From contig JAAHFP010000041.1 in the NCBI GenBank assembly GCA_010672925.1, positions 1 to 56,736 on the forward strand: DNA of 56,736 bases, read 5' to 3'. Origin of the DNA: Symploca sp. SIO1C2 (GTDB lineage: Bacteria > Cyanobacteriota > Cyanobacteriia > Cyanobacteriales > Coleofasciculaceae). Below the pieces are notes generated by a model. It was not told the origin of the DNA. It made no database searches and saw only the letters and a list, made by a program, of their open reading frames with translations. The translations under genes and the position numbers were made by a program. Shown here in pieces: positions 25,422 through 34,545 of the stretch (the first letter of the stretch is position 1; each line of letters starts with the position of its first letter).

Positions 25422-28421
25422 CTAGGGTGAATCCGGTTCTTTTTGCTTCTCCTCCACTAGCTTAAATTCACCGTCAACAACCTTAACAAGAATAGGTTCA
25501 CTTAGGCGCTCTCCATCCGAAGTAAACTGGAGTGCTTCTCCTGATGTTTCACTGGATGAAAGATTAACTTCTCGAAGTCTTTGCAGAACTTTTGTTCTAT
25601 CGGGATTTCCCAATAATGTTTGAATAAAAGCCTGAGTTGCGTCATAGCTAGCGGCTGTTCGCCAGCTTACATCTCCTCCCCATTGCCGTCTTGCTGCTTG
25701 TGAAAACTCTTGTGCTTCTGATGTTCCTCTAAACCAAGGAACCGCTAGAATTAAACCTTCAACAGCTTTTCTCTCTTCATTTAAGGTTGTGTTGCTATAG
25801 AGAGTATCTCCGCCTAATAATTTTAGCCCGCGCCCATCTGGATTGGCTGGTCTAGATCTCAGCTCAGCGTTAACTCTAGCAACTTCAATTGCCTGAGACG
25901 TTAGTGCCTTATTGGGGAATAATAAACCTGCCTCAGCTTGGTCCCGAAAAATGCTGCGTGGGACTTCGGATTCCATATTGAGAGTTGTATTGCTCCAATC
26001 TATCTTATCAACTATGCGGCCTCCTAATTGTTCAAAGCTTTTTTGAAATGCTTCTCTTAGACTATTGCTGTAGAAACTATTAGTATTATAGAAAATAACG
26101 GCTTTGTCTAAACCAAGATTATTTTTAGTGTATTGGGCCAGTATTTGACCAGCTGCTTCGTCAGAAGAGACTGCTCGAAAGAAGACTCTTCCTTGTAACA
26201 AGGGACTTGTACTGGTAGGAGAAATCATTGCTAAGTTAGCTTTTTCATATTCAACTAGTGCTGCTTTACTGGCATCACTAGAACTATGGCCAATCACACC
26301 TAGTACAGACGGGTCTTTCTCCAATTCCTGAGCTACTTTTTCAGATTTATCTGGTTCATTACCATCGTTAGCAATTACTAATTCTAATAATCGACCGTTT
26401 AGTCCACCGGAAATGTTGAATTGATTTTGTGCCTGCGCAACACCCCGTAAAATTTCTTGAGCTGAGAGTGTACTCTTGATTGCTGACACAACCACTGCTA
26501 GGGTTAAAGGAGAACCTTGCTCTCGAGCTAAGGCATTGTTGTAGTAAATCAGAACTTCTGGATCATTGGGACTCTCAGCAACAGTTTGTTCAAAAAAATT
26601 AGTTGCTTCAGAGTAATTGCCTTGCTTGAACTCTTTAATGCCACGCTCAAAATTAGGGTTAAACTTAGAAGTAAAAATAGTACGCTCACCACGGCTAAAC
26701 CTTTCTGGCTCCCATTCAGGTACATAAAATGGCTGTGGAGGTAGTATAGATTTACAGATACCATCTATGCGCTGTTGATCTGGTGGGCAAGAATTTACCC
26801 CTAAATAATACCCAATCCCAATAAGCAGAGGAATTGTCACAACTGCTGCGACCACAATTGCACCTACAAAGATTCGCCTATCTTTATCAACCAGAGGTGC
26901 AAGCTCTGAAAGTTTATCTCTTGCAATGGCATTGTTAGGATCAATCTTTAAAACTCTTTCAAAATGCTGCTTTGCCTGTTTGAACTGTTGCTGGTTTCTC
27001 CATAAATCATTTCCGTAGCTGAGTAGCGACTGCACCAACCCTTCTTGATTACTTATTGGGTCAACTTTGTACGCTCGAGTATAAAATTCAACAGCTTTGC
27101 TGAAATCTTCCACAGTCAAAGATATATCTGCAATCGCAAATAGAGCACCAAAGTGGTTGGGATTAAACTCCAAAACTTGCTCACAAGCTTTGCGCATTTT
27201 TTTCAACTTATTCCCGCCATAATTCTCCCATTTTTCAGCTGCCCTAAAAAAGTTATCAAAATCTTTGTCAAGCTTCTCCAGTTGCCATATTTCTTGGCGC
27301 AGTGGGTAGTGGCTAACCAACCAACGACGAACCAATTCCACTTTTACTTTACGCCCTGTCTCGTCCAGAAAAACTTTGTTAATTAATTGTTTGGCTGCTT
27401 GCTTTATTTCCTTTGTTGGGATGACTCCATACTCTTGAAGTAAAATTAACGGATTCTCTGGAAGCATTGCCTGTCTTTGCTTAGCTCTCTCTTGAGCCTT
27501 TGCTACTGCCGAGAAGACTACTTGCTCTGCAATAGGTAGCCCGTCCCAAAACCATGCCAACCCTCCTTCTGCGCTCTCAATGGCTTTGTCTACAACCTTC
27601 TCTACATCTACCTGAGTGACATTCCAGTTACCTTCATTCCTGGCTTGACCAAAAAGAGCGAAGCAGATTACTTGAGTAAAATAAGGATGTCCAGCTGACA
27701 GCTCTAAAATTGCTTTTATTGCATTCTGATCATATGCCAAAATTCCATGAGCTGGATTGAGGATCAATCGTTTAGCACTTGTCTCATCTAGTAAACCAAT
27801 TTCGTGATTAGGAGCTCGTTTAAACAGAGTCAGTAGTTGTTGCATATCATCAAGTTTGCGTCCAACTACCGGAATTATAAATAACTTTTCCTGCTCATCA
27901 ATCAATGACTTTAAATAGGGAAAAAAATACTTATCTGCGAAGTTAGATCGTTGATTGTTATCGCGGTTGTCAGTGCTTAAAACATCAAACTCATCAAGTA
28001 ACAAGACTAAATTTTTATTGTCTAATACCTGATATACACTGGTCAAGAAGACACGAGAGAAGAAAGTTAAATCAGCTTCTAACTCTTGAGCTGTTGGCAG
28101 TGTAACGCTATCTTCTAACTCAAGGTAATCGACAATTTCTGTCGCTAGGTTCTCTAGAACAACACTCAAGGGTAACAAACTTTGGTCTTGTAGATCAAAA
28201 GGAACAAAATGAAACCCATCACATTCAACAGAGTGGGGAATCTGGAAGAGTACAGATGACTTCCCGATGCGACGTTGACCGTGCAATAAAATAACCTGTT
28301 CACCCTGAATCAGGCTATCTTCAAGAAAATGGAACAAACTTTCCCGTCCGAAAAACCTTCCTTTTTCAGTAATAGGACGACCGATAATATAAGGATTTCT
28401 CCTACTAGTTACATGAGCCAT
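25422..28421 (-). CDS. Transmembrane STAND ATPase with periplasmic amino-acid-binding domain
   Basis: 999 aa from the ATG at 28421 (homologous start to the neighbouring gene; an outer ATG adds 14 residues). Order: STAND NTPase (about 8-370; Walker A GQRRIGKSS with Lys54, Walker B LVLLLDEFD), TPR-like helices (about 385-505), one membrane helix (about 514-540), a short Cys-containing stalk and TPR, then a type-I periplasmic binding protein domain of the Leu/Ile/Val-binding family (about 635-985; DPSVLGVIGHSSS, MISPTSTSP). Ligand binding outside would be linked to ATPase state inside. Third gene of a compact operon, 63 nt behind the preceding one. Which ligand and which effector are unknown. 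Confidence 0.88.
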   Translation of the reverse strand: MAHVTSRRNPYIIGRPITEKGRFFGRESLFHFLEDSLIQGEQVILLHGQRRIGKSSVLFQIPHSVECDGFHFVPFDLQDQSLLPLSVVLENLATEIVDYLELEDSVTLPTAQELEADLTFFSRVFLTSVYQVLDNKNLVLLLDEFDVLSTDNRDNNQRSNFADKYFFPYLKSLIDEQEKLFIIPVVGRKLDDMQQLLTLFKRAPNHEIGLLDETSAKRLILNPAHGILAYDQNAIKAILELSAGHPYFTQVICFALFGQARNEGNWNVTQVDVEKVVDKAIESAEGGLAWFWDGLPIAEQVVFSAVAKAQERAKQRQAMLPENPLILLQEYGVIPTKEIKQAAKQLINKVFLDETGRKVKVELVRRWLVSHYPLRQEIWQLEKLDKDFDNFFRAAEKWENYGGNKLKKMRKACEQVLEFNPNHFGALFAIADISLTVEDFSKAVEFYTRAYKVDPISNQEGLVQSLLSYGNDLWRNQQQFKQAKQHFERVLKIDPNNAIARDKLSELAPLVDKDRRIFVGAIVVAAVVTIPLLIGIGYYLGVNSCPPDQQRIDGICKSILPPQPFYVPEWEPERFSRGERTIFTSKFNPNFERGIKEFKQGNYSEATNFFEQTVAESPNDPEVLIYYNNALAREQGSPLTLAVVVSAIKSTLSAQEILRGVAQAQNQFNISGGLNGRLLELVIANDGNEPDKSEKVAQELEKDPSVLGVIGHSSSDASKAALVEYEKANLAMISPTSTSPLLQGRVFFRAVSSDEAAGQILAQYTKNNLGLDKAVIFYNTNSFYSNSLREAFQKSFEQLGGRIVDKIDWSNTTLNMESEVPRSIFRDQAEAGLLFPNKALTSQAIEVARVNAELRSRPANPDGRGLKLLGGDTLYSNTTLNEERKAVEGLILAVPWFRGTSEAQEFSQAARRQWGGDVSWRTAASYDATQAFIQTLLGNPDRTKVLQRLREVNLSSSETSGEALQFTSDGERLSEPILVKVVDGEFKLVEEKQKEPDSP

Positions 28422-28484
28422 ATTCTTTCTACAGTTTTTTGAAACTTTAAATAGTTTCACCAATGACTATGTTTACTAAAAACT

Positions 28485-31367
28485 TCACACCCCAGTAAGG
28501 ATAGGAATTAATTCACGAATTCCTCCAGCAATAGACTGTACATTATCTTTGTTGTCCCACACAAAATTTATTGCTTGCTTAATTTGATGTGCTTGCCCTC
28601 GGTTTAGTATAGAGAAAATTCTTTCTCTTTGGGCAACTTCTGCTTCACTATTGTTGACAATCTCCTGGACTACCCACTGCTGCATAACAGACGAAGTAAA
28701 AACATAGACCAGCTTCTGCTCATTTAATTGACTTTTAATAATGCCACGTCTTTCTATATCTTTAAGTTTTCCAGCCTGCTCTTTGAAAAAATCTTCAACA
28801 CCTCTCAAGTCATAGCGTCTTTTGGCTATTTCTCCTCTCACATAGGCAAGGGCAATAAGCCTCAAAAGCATTCTTTCGATATCATTGAGAGATTGCCAAA
28901 TCCCACGAAGTACAAATTGACTATTGCCTTCAAAGTCAGATGCAAATGTTTCAAAAAAATGATTTTGTTCCTGTTCCAAGGTACGGTATAGGTAAAAACC
29001 AGCCATCTGAAGCAGAACAGGATAACCACCCGTAACTTTTTTGACCCTTTGCTGCAAATCATCTCTCTTGATCGACAAACACCCCTTCTTTCTCAGCTGA
29101 TCACCTATAGGGCTCCACAATTTATCTATTTCTTCATCTTGGAAAGGTTTCAGTGGTTGAGATGGCAAATCACTGTAAATAGATTTTGAACTTAGTTCAC
29201 TAAGAGGTTGAGATGAAGTCATAATAGCAGACATATGTCTACCATAATCCTGCTCTGCCAGATGTCGAAATTCTTTAAAAAACTTTATCATCTCTTCTTC
29301 AGAATAATTGTTTTTTATCTGGAGGGTAGCATCATAATTATCTAGCAATAATACTAAGTATTGTTCCTGAGCCTTAATCTTTTTAAGTATCTTCTTAATA
29401 TGATTTTTTTCTATTTTTTTTGCTTCCTGTACTGTGTAAATTACGGAATTGAGAGAATCAATTTGATTCATTTCAAACTGTAAAATATTGTTATTTTCAG
29501 ATGTATTTTGTACTTCAAATTTCTCTTTCAATGAAATCAATTCATCTCTTAGTTCTTCTATAATCTCTTGCCAAAAAGCTGAAGCTGAGAAATCATAAAT
29601 AGCTTCACAATCTAGATAAATAAGGAAGTATTTATTCTCAATGTTAAGCCCTTTATGATGCCGCCAAGTATTAGGGTCAGCTAGATACTTTAGAAATGAA
29701 GATTTACCTATACCTAAGCTTCCATAAAAAATGATACTACTGGAATTGAAAATTTGGTCAAAGGCAAAATTAACCTCCTGATTTCGACCCACAAATTGAT
29801 CTGGTGGTACGTAAGTCCCAGTAACGAAAGGAGAACGTAAAGCTTTACGATTTAATTCTCCAGCTTGTTGCAATTTCTTCTCAGCTAATCTATTGCTCGG
29901 CTCTAGAGCTAAAATCTCGCCGAACTGTTGCTGTGCCAAGGAAAACTGTTTTTGTTGTATTAAGTAGTCACCGTATTGCATCAGCGATCGCACGAGTCCT
30001 TCTTGATAAAGTAGAAGATCTAGTTTGCAGCCCCTCCGATAACATTCGATCGCTTTTGTGAATTCCTTAACATCTAAATATCTATCTGCTAACTGTAACA
30101 AGGCACTGAAGTGGTTAGGATTGACTGCTAAAACCTGTTGATAAGCCTTAATTGCATCTTGGACATTGCCTTGTTGATATATTTTATCTGCTTCAATATA
30201 AAGCTGTTCAGCATCTGGTTCAAGTTTTTCTAATTCCTTTATTATTGTCTTTAAAGAATATTGTTTTACTATCCACTGTCGAACTAATTCAATTCTCACT
30301 TTGTAAGGCAAATTTTCCGACTCTTGACTCAAAAAGCCCCACTCGACTAGTTTCCTCGCTGCTCCCTTGAGTAGTTCTGTCTCAACTCCATATTTTTTAA
30401 GAAGTGTCAATGGCTCCCTCAAGCCAGACATAGCTCCTGTAGCATCTGGGTTTTGCTCTGAAGCTATTGTTGCAAAGATCACTCGCTCAGTAATAGGCAA
30501 TCCCTGCCAAAACCATACCAATCCTGCTTCACTAATTTCAGTTGCCTTATCTAAGATATTCTCCACATCAGCACAAGTTATCTGCCATTGTTGTTTATCT
30601 CTAGCCATTACGAAAAGAGCAAAGCAGATGACTTGAGTAAAATATGGATGACCAGCCGATAGTTCCAGAATAGCTTGTACTGCTTTTTCTTCATATTCTA
30701 GTGGTACGTCCTTGGTTGGTTGGATAATTAGCTGCTTGGTACTATTCTCATCAAGTAAACCAACATTATAATTAGGTGCTCCCTTAAATAGCTCTAGCAG
30801 TTTTGGCATATCATCTAGTTTGCGACCCACTACCGGAATGACAAATAACTTGTCCTGCTTGGCAATCAACGATTTCAAAAAAGGAAAAAAAAGCTGGCTA
30901 GCTGTGTTGGTTTGACTATCCTCTAAAACATCAAACTCATCAAGTAATAGCACTAGATTTTTACCATCTAATTCTTGATAAATTTGTGCTAGAAAATCAT
31001 GCGAGAATAGCTCAGAATTTTTGTCTAAATCCTCGACAGATGGAATGCTTCCACTATCTATCCCTAAATCAAGATAGTCAATGATTTCTATAGCGAGATC
31101 GTACAGTATATTACTTAATGGCAAATGACTTTTGTCTTGAAGATCGAATAAAACAAATTTAAACTTGTCTTTGTCTATAAAATAAGGAATTTGGGATAGC
31201 AGAGAAGATTTACCAATCCGCCTTTGACCTTGTAACAAAATAATATGTTCACTGTTATTCAGGTTGTCCTCAATCGACTCAAATAAACTTTCACGACCAA
31301 AAAACATTTCCTGTTCAGTGATGGGACGGCCAATAATGTACGGATTTCTCACAACTTTTTCAATCAT
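28485..31367 (-). CDS. Dual STAND ATPase (STAND-TPR-STAND), hybrid of its two neighbours
   Basis: 960 aa from the ATG at 31367, chosen for GGAGAG 9 nt upstream; an ATG 15 nt earlier is also in frame. First STAND domain about 8-370 (GQRRIGKSS, Lys53; LVLLLDEFDVL), TPR helices about 380-500, second STAND domain from about 515 (FVGRNQEVNFAFDQI; GSLGIGKSS, Lys555; YLVLLLDNYD), winged-helix and tail to the end (VYVFTSSVMQQWVVQEI). The N-half is close to the following membrane protein, the C-half to the preceding 435-aa protein. It may bridge them by like-with-like domain pairing. No membrane helix. Lies 26 nt behind the first gene. Confidence 0.88.
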   Translation of the reverse strand: MIEKVVRNPYIIGRPITEQEMFFGRESLFESIEDNLNNSEHIILLQGQRRIGKSSLLSQIPYFIDKDKFKFVLFDLQDKSHLPLSNILYDLAIEIIDYLDLGIDSGSIPSVEDLDKNSELFSHDFLAQIYQELDGKNLVLLLDEFDVLEDSQTNTASQLFFPFLKSLIAKQDKLFVIPVVGRKLDDMPKLLELFKGAPNYNVGLLDENSTKQLIIQPTKDVPLEYEEKAVQAILELSAGHPYFTQVICFALFVMARDKQQWQITCADVENILDKATEISEAGLVWFWQGLPITERVIFATIASEQNPDATGAMSGLREPLTLLKKYGVETELLKGAARKLVEWGFLSQESENLPYKVRIELVRQWIVKQYSLKTIIKELEKLEPDAEQLYIEADKIYQQGNVQDAIKAYQQVLAVNPNHFSALLQLADRYLDVKEFTKAIECYRRGCKLDLLLYQEGLVRSLMQYGDYLIQQKQFSLAQQQFGEILALEPSNRLAEKKLQQAGELNRKALRSPFVTGTYVPPDQFVGRNQEVNFAFDQIFNSSSIIFYGSLGIGKSSFLKYLADPNTWRHHKGLNIENKYFLIYLDCEAIYDFSASAFWQEIIEELRDELISLKEKFEVQNTSENNNILQFEMNQIDSLNSVIYTVQEAKKIEKNHIKKILKKIKAQEQYLVLLLDNYDATLQIKNNYSEEEMIKFFKEFRHLAEQDYGRHMSAIMTSSQPLSELSSKSIYSDLPSQPLKPFQDEEIDKLWSPIGDQLRKKGCLSIKRDDLQQRVKKVTGGYPVLLQMAGFYLYRTLEQEQNHFFETFASDFEGNSQFVLRGIWQSLNDIERMLLRLIALAYVRGEIAKRRYDLRGVEDFFKEQAGKLKDIERRGIIKSQLNEQKLVYVFTSSVMQQWVVQEIVNNSEAEVAQRERIFSILNRGQAHQIKQAINFVWDNKDNVQSIAGGIRELIPILTGV

Positions 31368-31393
31368 ATTTGTTCTCTCCATAGATAGTTGGG

Positions 31394-32701
31394 TTAAACA
31401 GAGAAGACACCTTCGGGAAGTGCATTCACGACTTTACCAATCCAGTTAAGAATAGAAGGTACTTCATCTTCATTATTCCATAGCCACCTAATTGCCGTTG
31501 TGACTTGCTCAGCTTGCTTGCGACTCATCAAGTTTACAAACACCTTCTGTCGTTGTTGCAGCTCTGTTTCATTACTGTTCCCAATCTCTTGAATTACCCA
31601 CCACTCCATCATAGAGGAAGTAAAGGAGTAAACGTTATTTCCTGCCTGGGCAGTGCGGACAATTACCCCCTGATCTTCGAGTTCATTCAGTTCTCGCTGT
31701 CTTTGGCTAAAGACAAGATCTATATTTCCTAAATCATACTGCTTTTTTTTGTGCAATCGACTCTGTAGATTCGAGAGAGCAATTAGCATTAAGAGTACTT
31801 GCTCGACTTCATTGGATAATAGCCAAATGGCTTGAAATAAGTGTTGTGTTGTAGAGAGAAACTCTTTAGCAAATGACTCCTGATCGGTAACTTGTGCAGC
31901 TTTCCTTAGAGTTCTATAGACCAAATGACCAGCATTCTGGAGCAAAGCTGGGTGTCCGTGAGCCAATTCAAAAATCCCCTCTTTCAAGGCTTGAGTCATG
32001 GGTGCGCGATCTAGCAATGAGTTAACTTCAGTGGCTGTGAATGGCTTAAGGGAAAGAAAGAGATAGTGATTGTACCAAGGAGAACTGCCAGGAGTGAGCA
32101 TCGGTCCAAGTTCATTGAGACGCCGGGATGAAGTGACAATCATTGAGAGATGCTTTCGTTCCTGAGAGTGGTAAGCCAGACTGCGACACTCACTTAAAAA
32201 CGTTTGGATTTCGGCTTCTGTGTATTGCTTCTGTGGGTAAAGAGCATGATCATAGTTATCGACTAGTAACAACAAAAATTTGTGTTGTTTTCCTAGCTTC
32301 CGCAGTATTCGGCGTAGGCTATCCTTGGTTGTCTTTCCTTGTTCGAGTAATTTATCGATTTCAGCTTGTAGGGTTGGTGCGCTATCCAACTCATCCCTCA
32401 TAAGGGTCAGAGCTTCTTCCCAAAAACGAGAGGTACTAAAGGGGAGGAGATTTAAGCAATTCAGCAGTACAATTACTGCTTCAGACGGATCTTGTCCCTG
32501 AAGTTGCCAAACTTCCGGCAAAGTCAGTTGTTCTAAAAATGAAGACTTGCCGATTCCTGGACTGCCCCAAACCGCCAAGTTGCTGCGGCTATGTATTTGG
32601 TCAAAGGCGGTGGCAATCTCAGCCATTCGTCCGACAAAAGCTTCTGGAGACGAAACCGGTTGACCGACAACAAAGGGATTTGGTAAAGGATTTTGGGACA
32701 T
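31394..32701 (-). CDS. STAND ATPase, first gene of the three-gene operon
   Basis: 435 aa. NPFVVGQPVSSPEAFVGRMAEI leads into Walker A GSPGIGKSS (about residue 51), Walker B FLLLLVDNYDHAL, a sensor-like LSMIVTSSRRL, a GHPALLQNAG helical-lid motif and a winged-helix end (NVYSFTSSMMEWWVIQEI), then a short helical tail (TAIRWLWNNEDEVPSILNWI). It matches the C-terminal half of the next protein along its whole length. Walker motifs are intact, so ATP binding is expected; the output is not visible in the sequence. It overlaps nothing and is preceded by repeat DNA. Confidence 0.87.
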   Translation of the reverse strand: MSQNPLPNPFVVGQPVSSPEAFVGRMAEIATAFDQIHSRSNLAVWGSPGIGKSSFLEQLTLPEVWQLQGQDPSEAVIVLLNCLNLLPFSTSRFWEEALTLMRDELDSAPTLQAEIDKLLEQGKTTKDSLRRILRKLGKQHKFLLLLVDNYDHALYPQKQYTEAEIQTFLSECRSLAYHSQERKHLSMIVTSSRRLNELGPMLTPGSSPWYNHYLFLSLKPFTATEVNSLLDRAPMTQALKEGIFELAHGHPALLQNAGHLVYRTLRKAAQVTDQESFAKEFLSTTQHLFQAIWLLSNEVEQVLLMLIALSNLQSRLHKKKQYDLGNIDLVFSQRQRELNELEDQGVIVRTAQAGNNVYSFTSSMMEWWVIQEIGNSNETELQQRQKVFVNLMSRKQAEQVTTAIRWLWNNEDEVPSILNWIGKVVNALPEGVFSV

Positions 32702-32960
32702 GGAGACAAATTGAATTTTCCAGTGCGATCAGCTTCTCTACGAAACGCTTTGCGATTGCTGGTGTCGTAGGCGATCGCAAATTTTGTAGGTTGGGTAGAG
32801 CCACGAGCAATCTTGAAAACCTTACCAGCCCCTGTAATCAGCAAACCCTGCTTCAGTGCAGTTACTTAAGCTTTAGACATATCTTTAGGATTAGACATCA
32901 ATAATGTTACTGAATTAATTTTAGTCTTGTTACACTACTAAATCTACATCCTCTACCTGA

Positions 32961-33178
32961 GTTGTGGTGTATATATTGATGTAGAACGCCCTCCCATCGA
33001 ATCGTTGTGTGATCAGGAAATCTTGAAACCCGCTTCCCTGACTTGGATTAAGGTTCCTAATTGGATGGGCAAGACTTCATTGATGGCTTGGATTCGCGAT
33101 CGCGTGTCTAATACTTTGGAGAAAGCTTATCGATTTGATGGGAGAGCGAATGACAGGCAGGATGCCTGTTCCACAGGA
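32961..33178 (+). pseudogene. Decayed partial copy 1 of the HTH-AAA gene
   Basis: Positions 32961-33104 align with 33717-33861 of the intact-looking gene: TATTGATGTAGAACGCCCTC, CAGGAAATCTTGAAACC, ATGGGCAAGACTTCATTGAT, CGCGATCGCG. It retains the Walker A codons (LIRIKAPNFMGKTSLMAWIR counterpart reads LTWIKVPNWMGKTSL). Downstream comes CTTATCGATTTGATGGGAGA and a palindrome, GACAGGCAGGATGCCTGTTC, shared with copy 2. No start and early stops. Confidence 0.7.
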
Positions 33179-33210
33179 AACTGCTGAAGAGAATTTGCTG
33201 CAAGCTGTGT

Positions 33211-33378
33211 GCTCAGGAAATCTTGAAACCTGTTTCCCTGACTCGGATTAAGGCTCTTAATTGGATGGGCAAAACTTCATTGATAGCTTGATTCGCGATC
33301 GCGCGATAATACCTTGTAGAAAACTTATCGATTTGATGGGAGAGTCGATGACAGGCAGGATGCCTGTTCCACAAGAAA
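33211..33378 (+). pseudogene. Decayed partial copy 2 of the HTH-AAA gene
   Basis: CAGGAAATCTTGAAACCTG to CGCGATCGCG (33213-33303) repeats the Walker A region again, with a premature stop (ATAGCTTGATTCGCG). The same tail follows as in copy 1, including the GACAGGCAGGATGCCTGTTC palindrome. Copies 1 and 2 form a tandem duplication with a period of about 200 bp. Confidence 0.7.
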
Positions 33379-33496
33379 AATTGAATTTGGTGCAAACTAA
33401 GATATATCGCTTACCTGATTACCGACTTATAACCGACTTCTACTCTGTGCTCAAAAAAGATGGTTATTATTTCAGTAGTTTTTCCGATAATTAGCT

Positions 33497-34453
33497 ATGC
33501 CACGCTCCTCACGCTCCCTCAAAGTTGACCAAAATTACATCCCACAAGTCAAATCAGCTGTCAAAGAAAAGGGTTATGCTCGCCAGCAGGATTTAGCAGA
33601 TAAGTTAGGTATATGTTTAAGTACTCTCAGTAACTACCTCAACGGCAAACCGGTAGACTATCAGATTTTTGTTGAAATCAGTGAACACTTAGAACTTGAC
33701 TGGAAAGAAATCTCTGGTTGTGGCTTCTCTGTTTATGTAGAACGCTCTGATATCGAATCTTCCTGTTATCAAGAAATATTGAAACCTGGTTCCCTGATTC
33801 GGATTAAGGCTCCTAATTTTATGGGCAAAACTTCCTTGATGGCTTGGATTCGCGATCGCGCAGCAGAGCATAATTATAGAACAGCATATTTAAACCTGAA
33901 TTCGGCGGGTAAAACAGATTTTACTAACCCTGATTATTTTTTGAGGTGGTTCTGCCTTAAAGTTAGCCACAGCATGGAATTGCCCAATAGAGTTACTGAG
34001 TACTGGGATGAGGAAATGTTTACTAGTAAAGTCAATAGTACGGACTATTTTCAGGAATATCTACTGGTGCAAGATGATACTCCCTTGGTTCTCTGCCTAG
34101 ATGAAGTGGAGCGAGTATTTCCCTATCCCGAAGTTGCCACGGAATTTTTAGGACTGCTCAGGTATTGGCATGAACTAGCCAGGATTAATCCTATTTGGGA
34201 ACGACTGCGGTTGGTAATGGCTTATGCCAGAGAAGTTTATATCACCCTGAATATTAACAAATCACCTTTTAATGTAGGACTTCCTATCGAGTTGCCAGAA
34301 TTTACCCCACAACAGGTACAAGAGTTAGCTCAACGTCATGGACTAGATTTAAATTTAGAGCAAGTACAGCGGCTAATAGAGATGGTAGGCAGACGCCCCT
34401 ATCTAGTGGAGCAAGCGATTGTTAAGAATGTAGAATTAAGAATTAAGAATTAA
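33497..34453 (+). CDS. HTH plus AAA_35-like NTPase, C-terminally truncated
   Basis: 318 aa. Residues 8-65 are a Cro/CI-type helix-turn-helix (ARQQDLADKLGICLSTLSNYLNGKPVDY), a usual N-terminus of cyanobacterial STAND proteins. An AAA_35-type P-loop domain follows (LIRIKAPNFMGKTSL, Lys111; LVLCLDEVERVF). The protein ends soon after GRRPYLVEQAI, where relatives continue for 100 or more residues into a winged helix and often an effector region. The last codons (VELRIKN) are made of a GAATTAA heptamer repeat, so the gene was probably cut by repeat DNA. Two decayed partial copies lie upstream. Function is doubtful. Confidence 0.8.
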   Translation: MPRSSRSLKVDQNYIPQVKSAVKEKGYARQQDLADKLGICLSTLSNYLNGKPVDYQIFVEISEHLELDWKEISGCGFSVYVERSDIESSCYQEILKPGSLIRIKAPNFMGKTSLMAWIRDRAAEHNYRTAYLNLNSAGKTDFTNPDYFLRWFCLKVSHSMELPNRVTEYWDEEMFTSKVNSTDYFQEYLLVQDDTPLVLCLDEVERVFPYPEVATEFLGLLRYWHELARINPIWERLRLVMAYAREVYITLNINKSPFNVGLPIELPEFTPQQVQELAQRHGLDLNLEQVQRLIEMVGRRPYLVEQAIVKNVELRIKN

Positions 34454-34545
34454 GAATTGGGAATGGGTAAAAAATAGTTTTCCTAATTCATTACTCATTA
34501 CTTATTACTTATTACTTATTACTTGTTACTTATTACTTAATAAAA
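34454..34545. repeat. Heptanucleotide array (ATTACTT)
   Basis: GAATTAA/GAATTGG copies followed by about seven copies of ATTACTT between the truncated HTH-AAA gene and the WD40 gene. The same heptamer is found in the ~300-bp elements at 47.9-48.6 kb and 56.0-56.3 kb. Confidence 0.85.

Noticed and set aside
32539-32904. 121-codon open frame on the plus strand over the start of the first STAND gene
   Set aside because: It is antisense to a clear ATPase coding region, has no recognisable domain and many rare residues such as clustered Cys and Arg.
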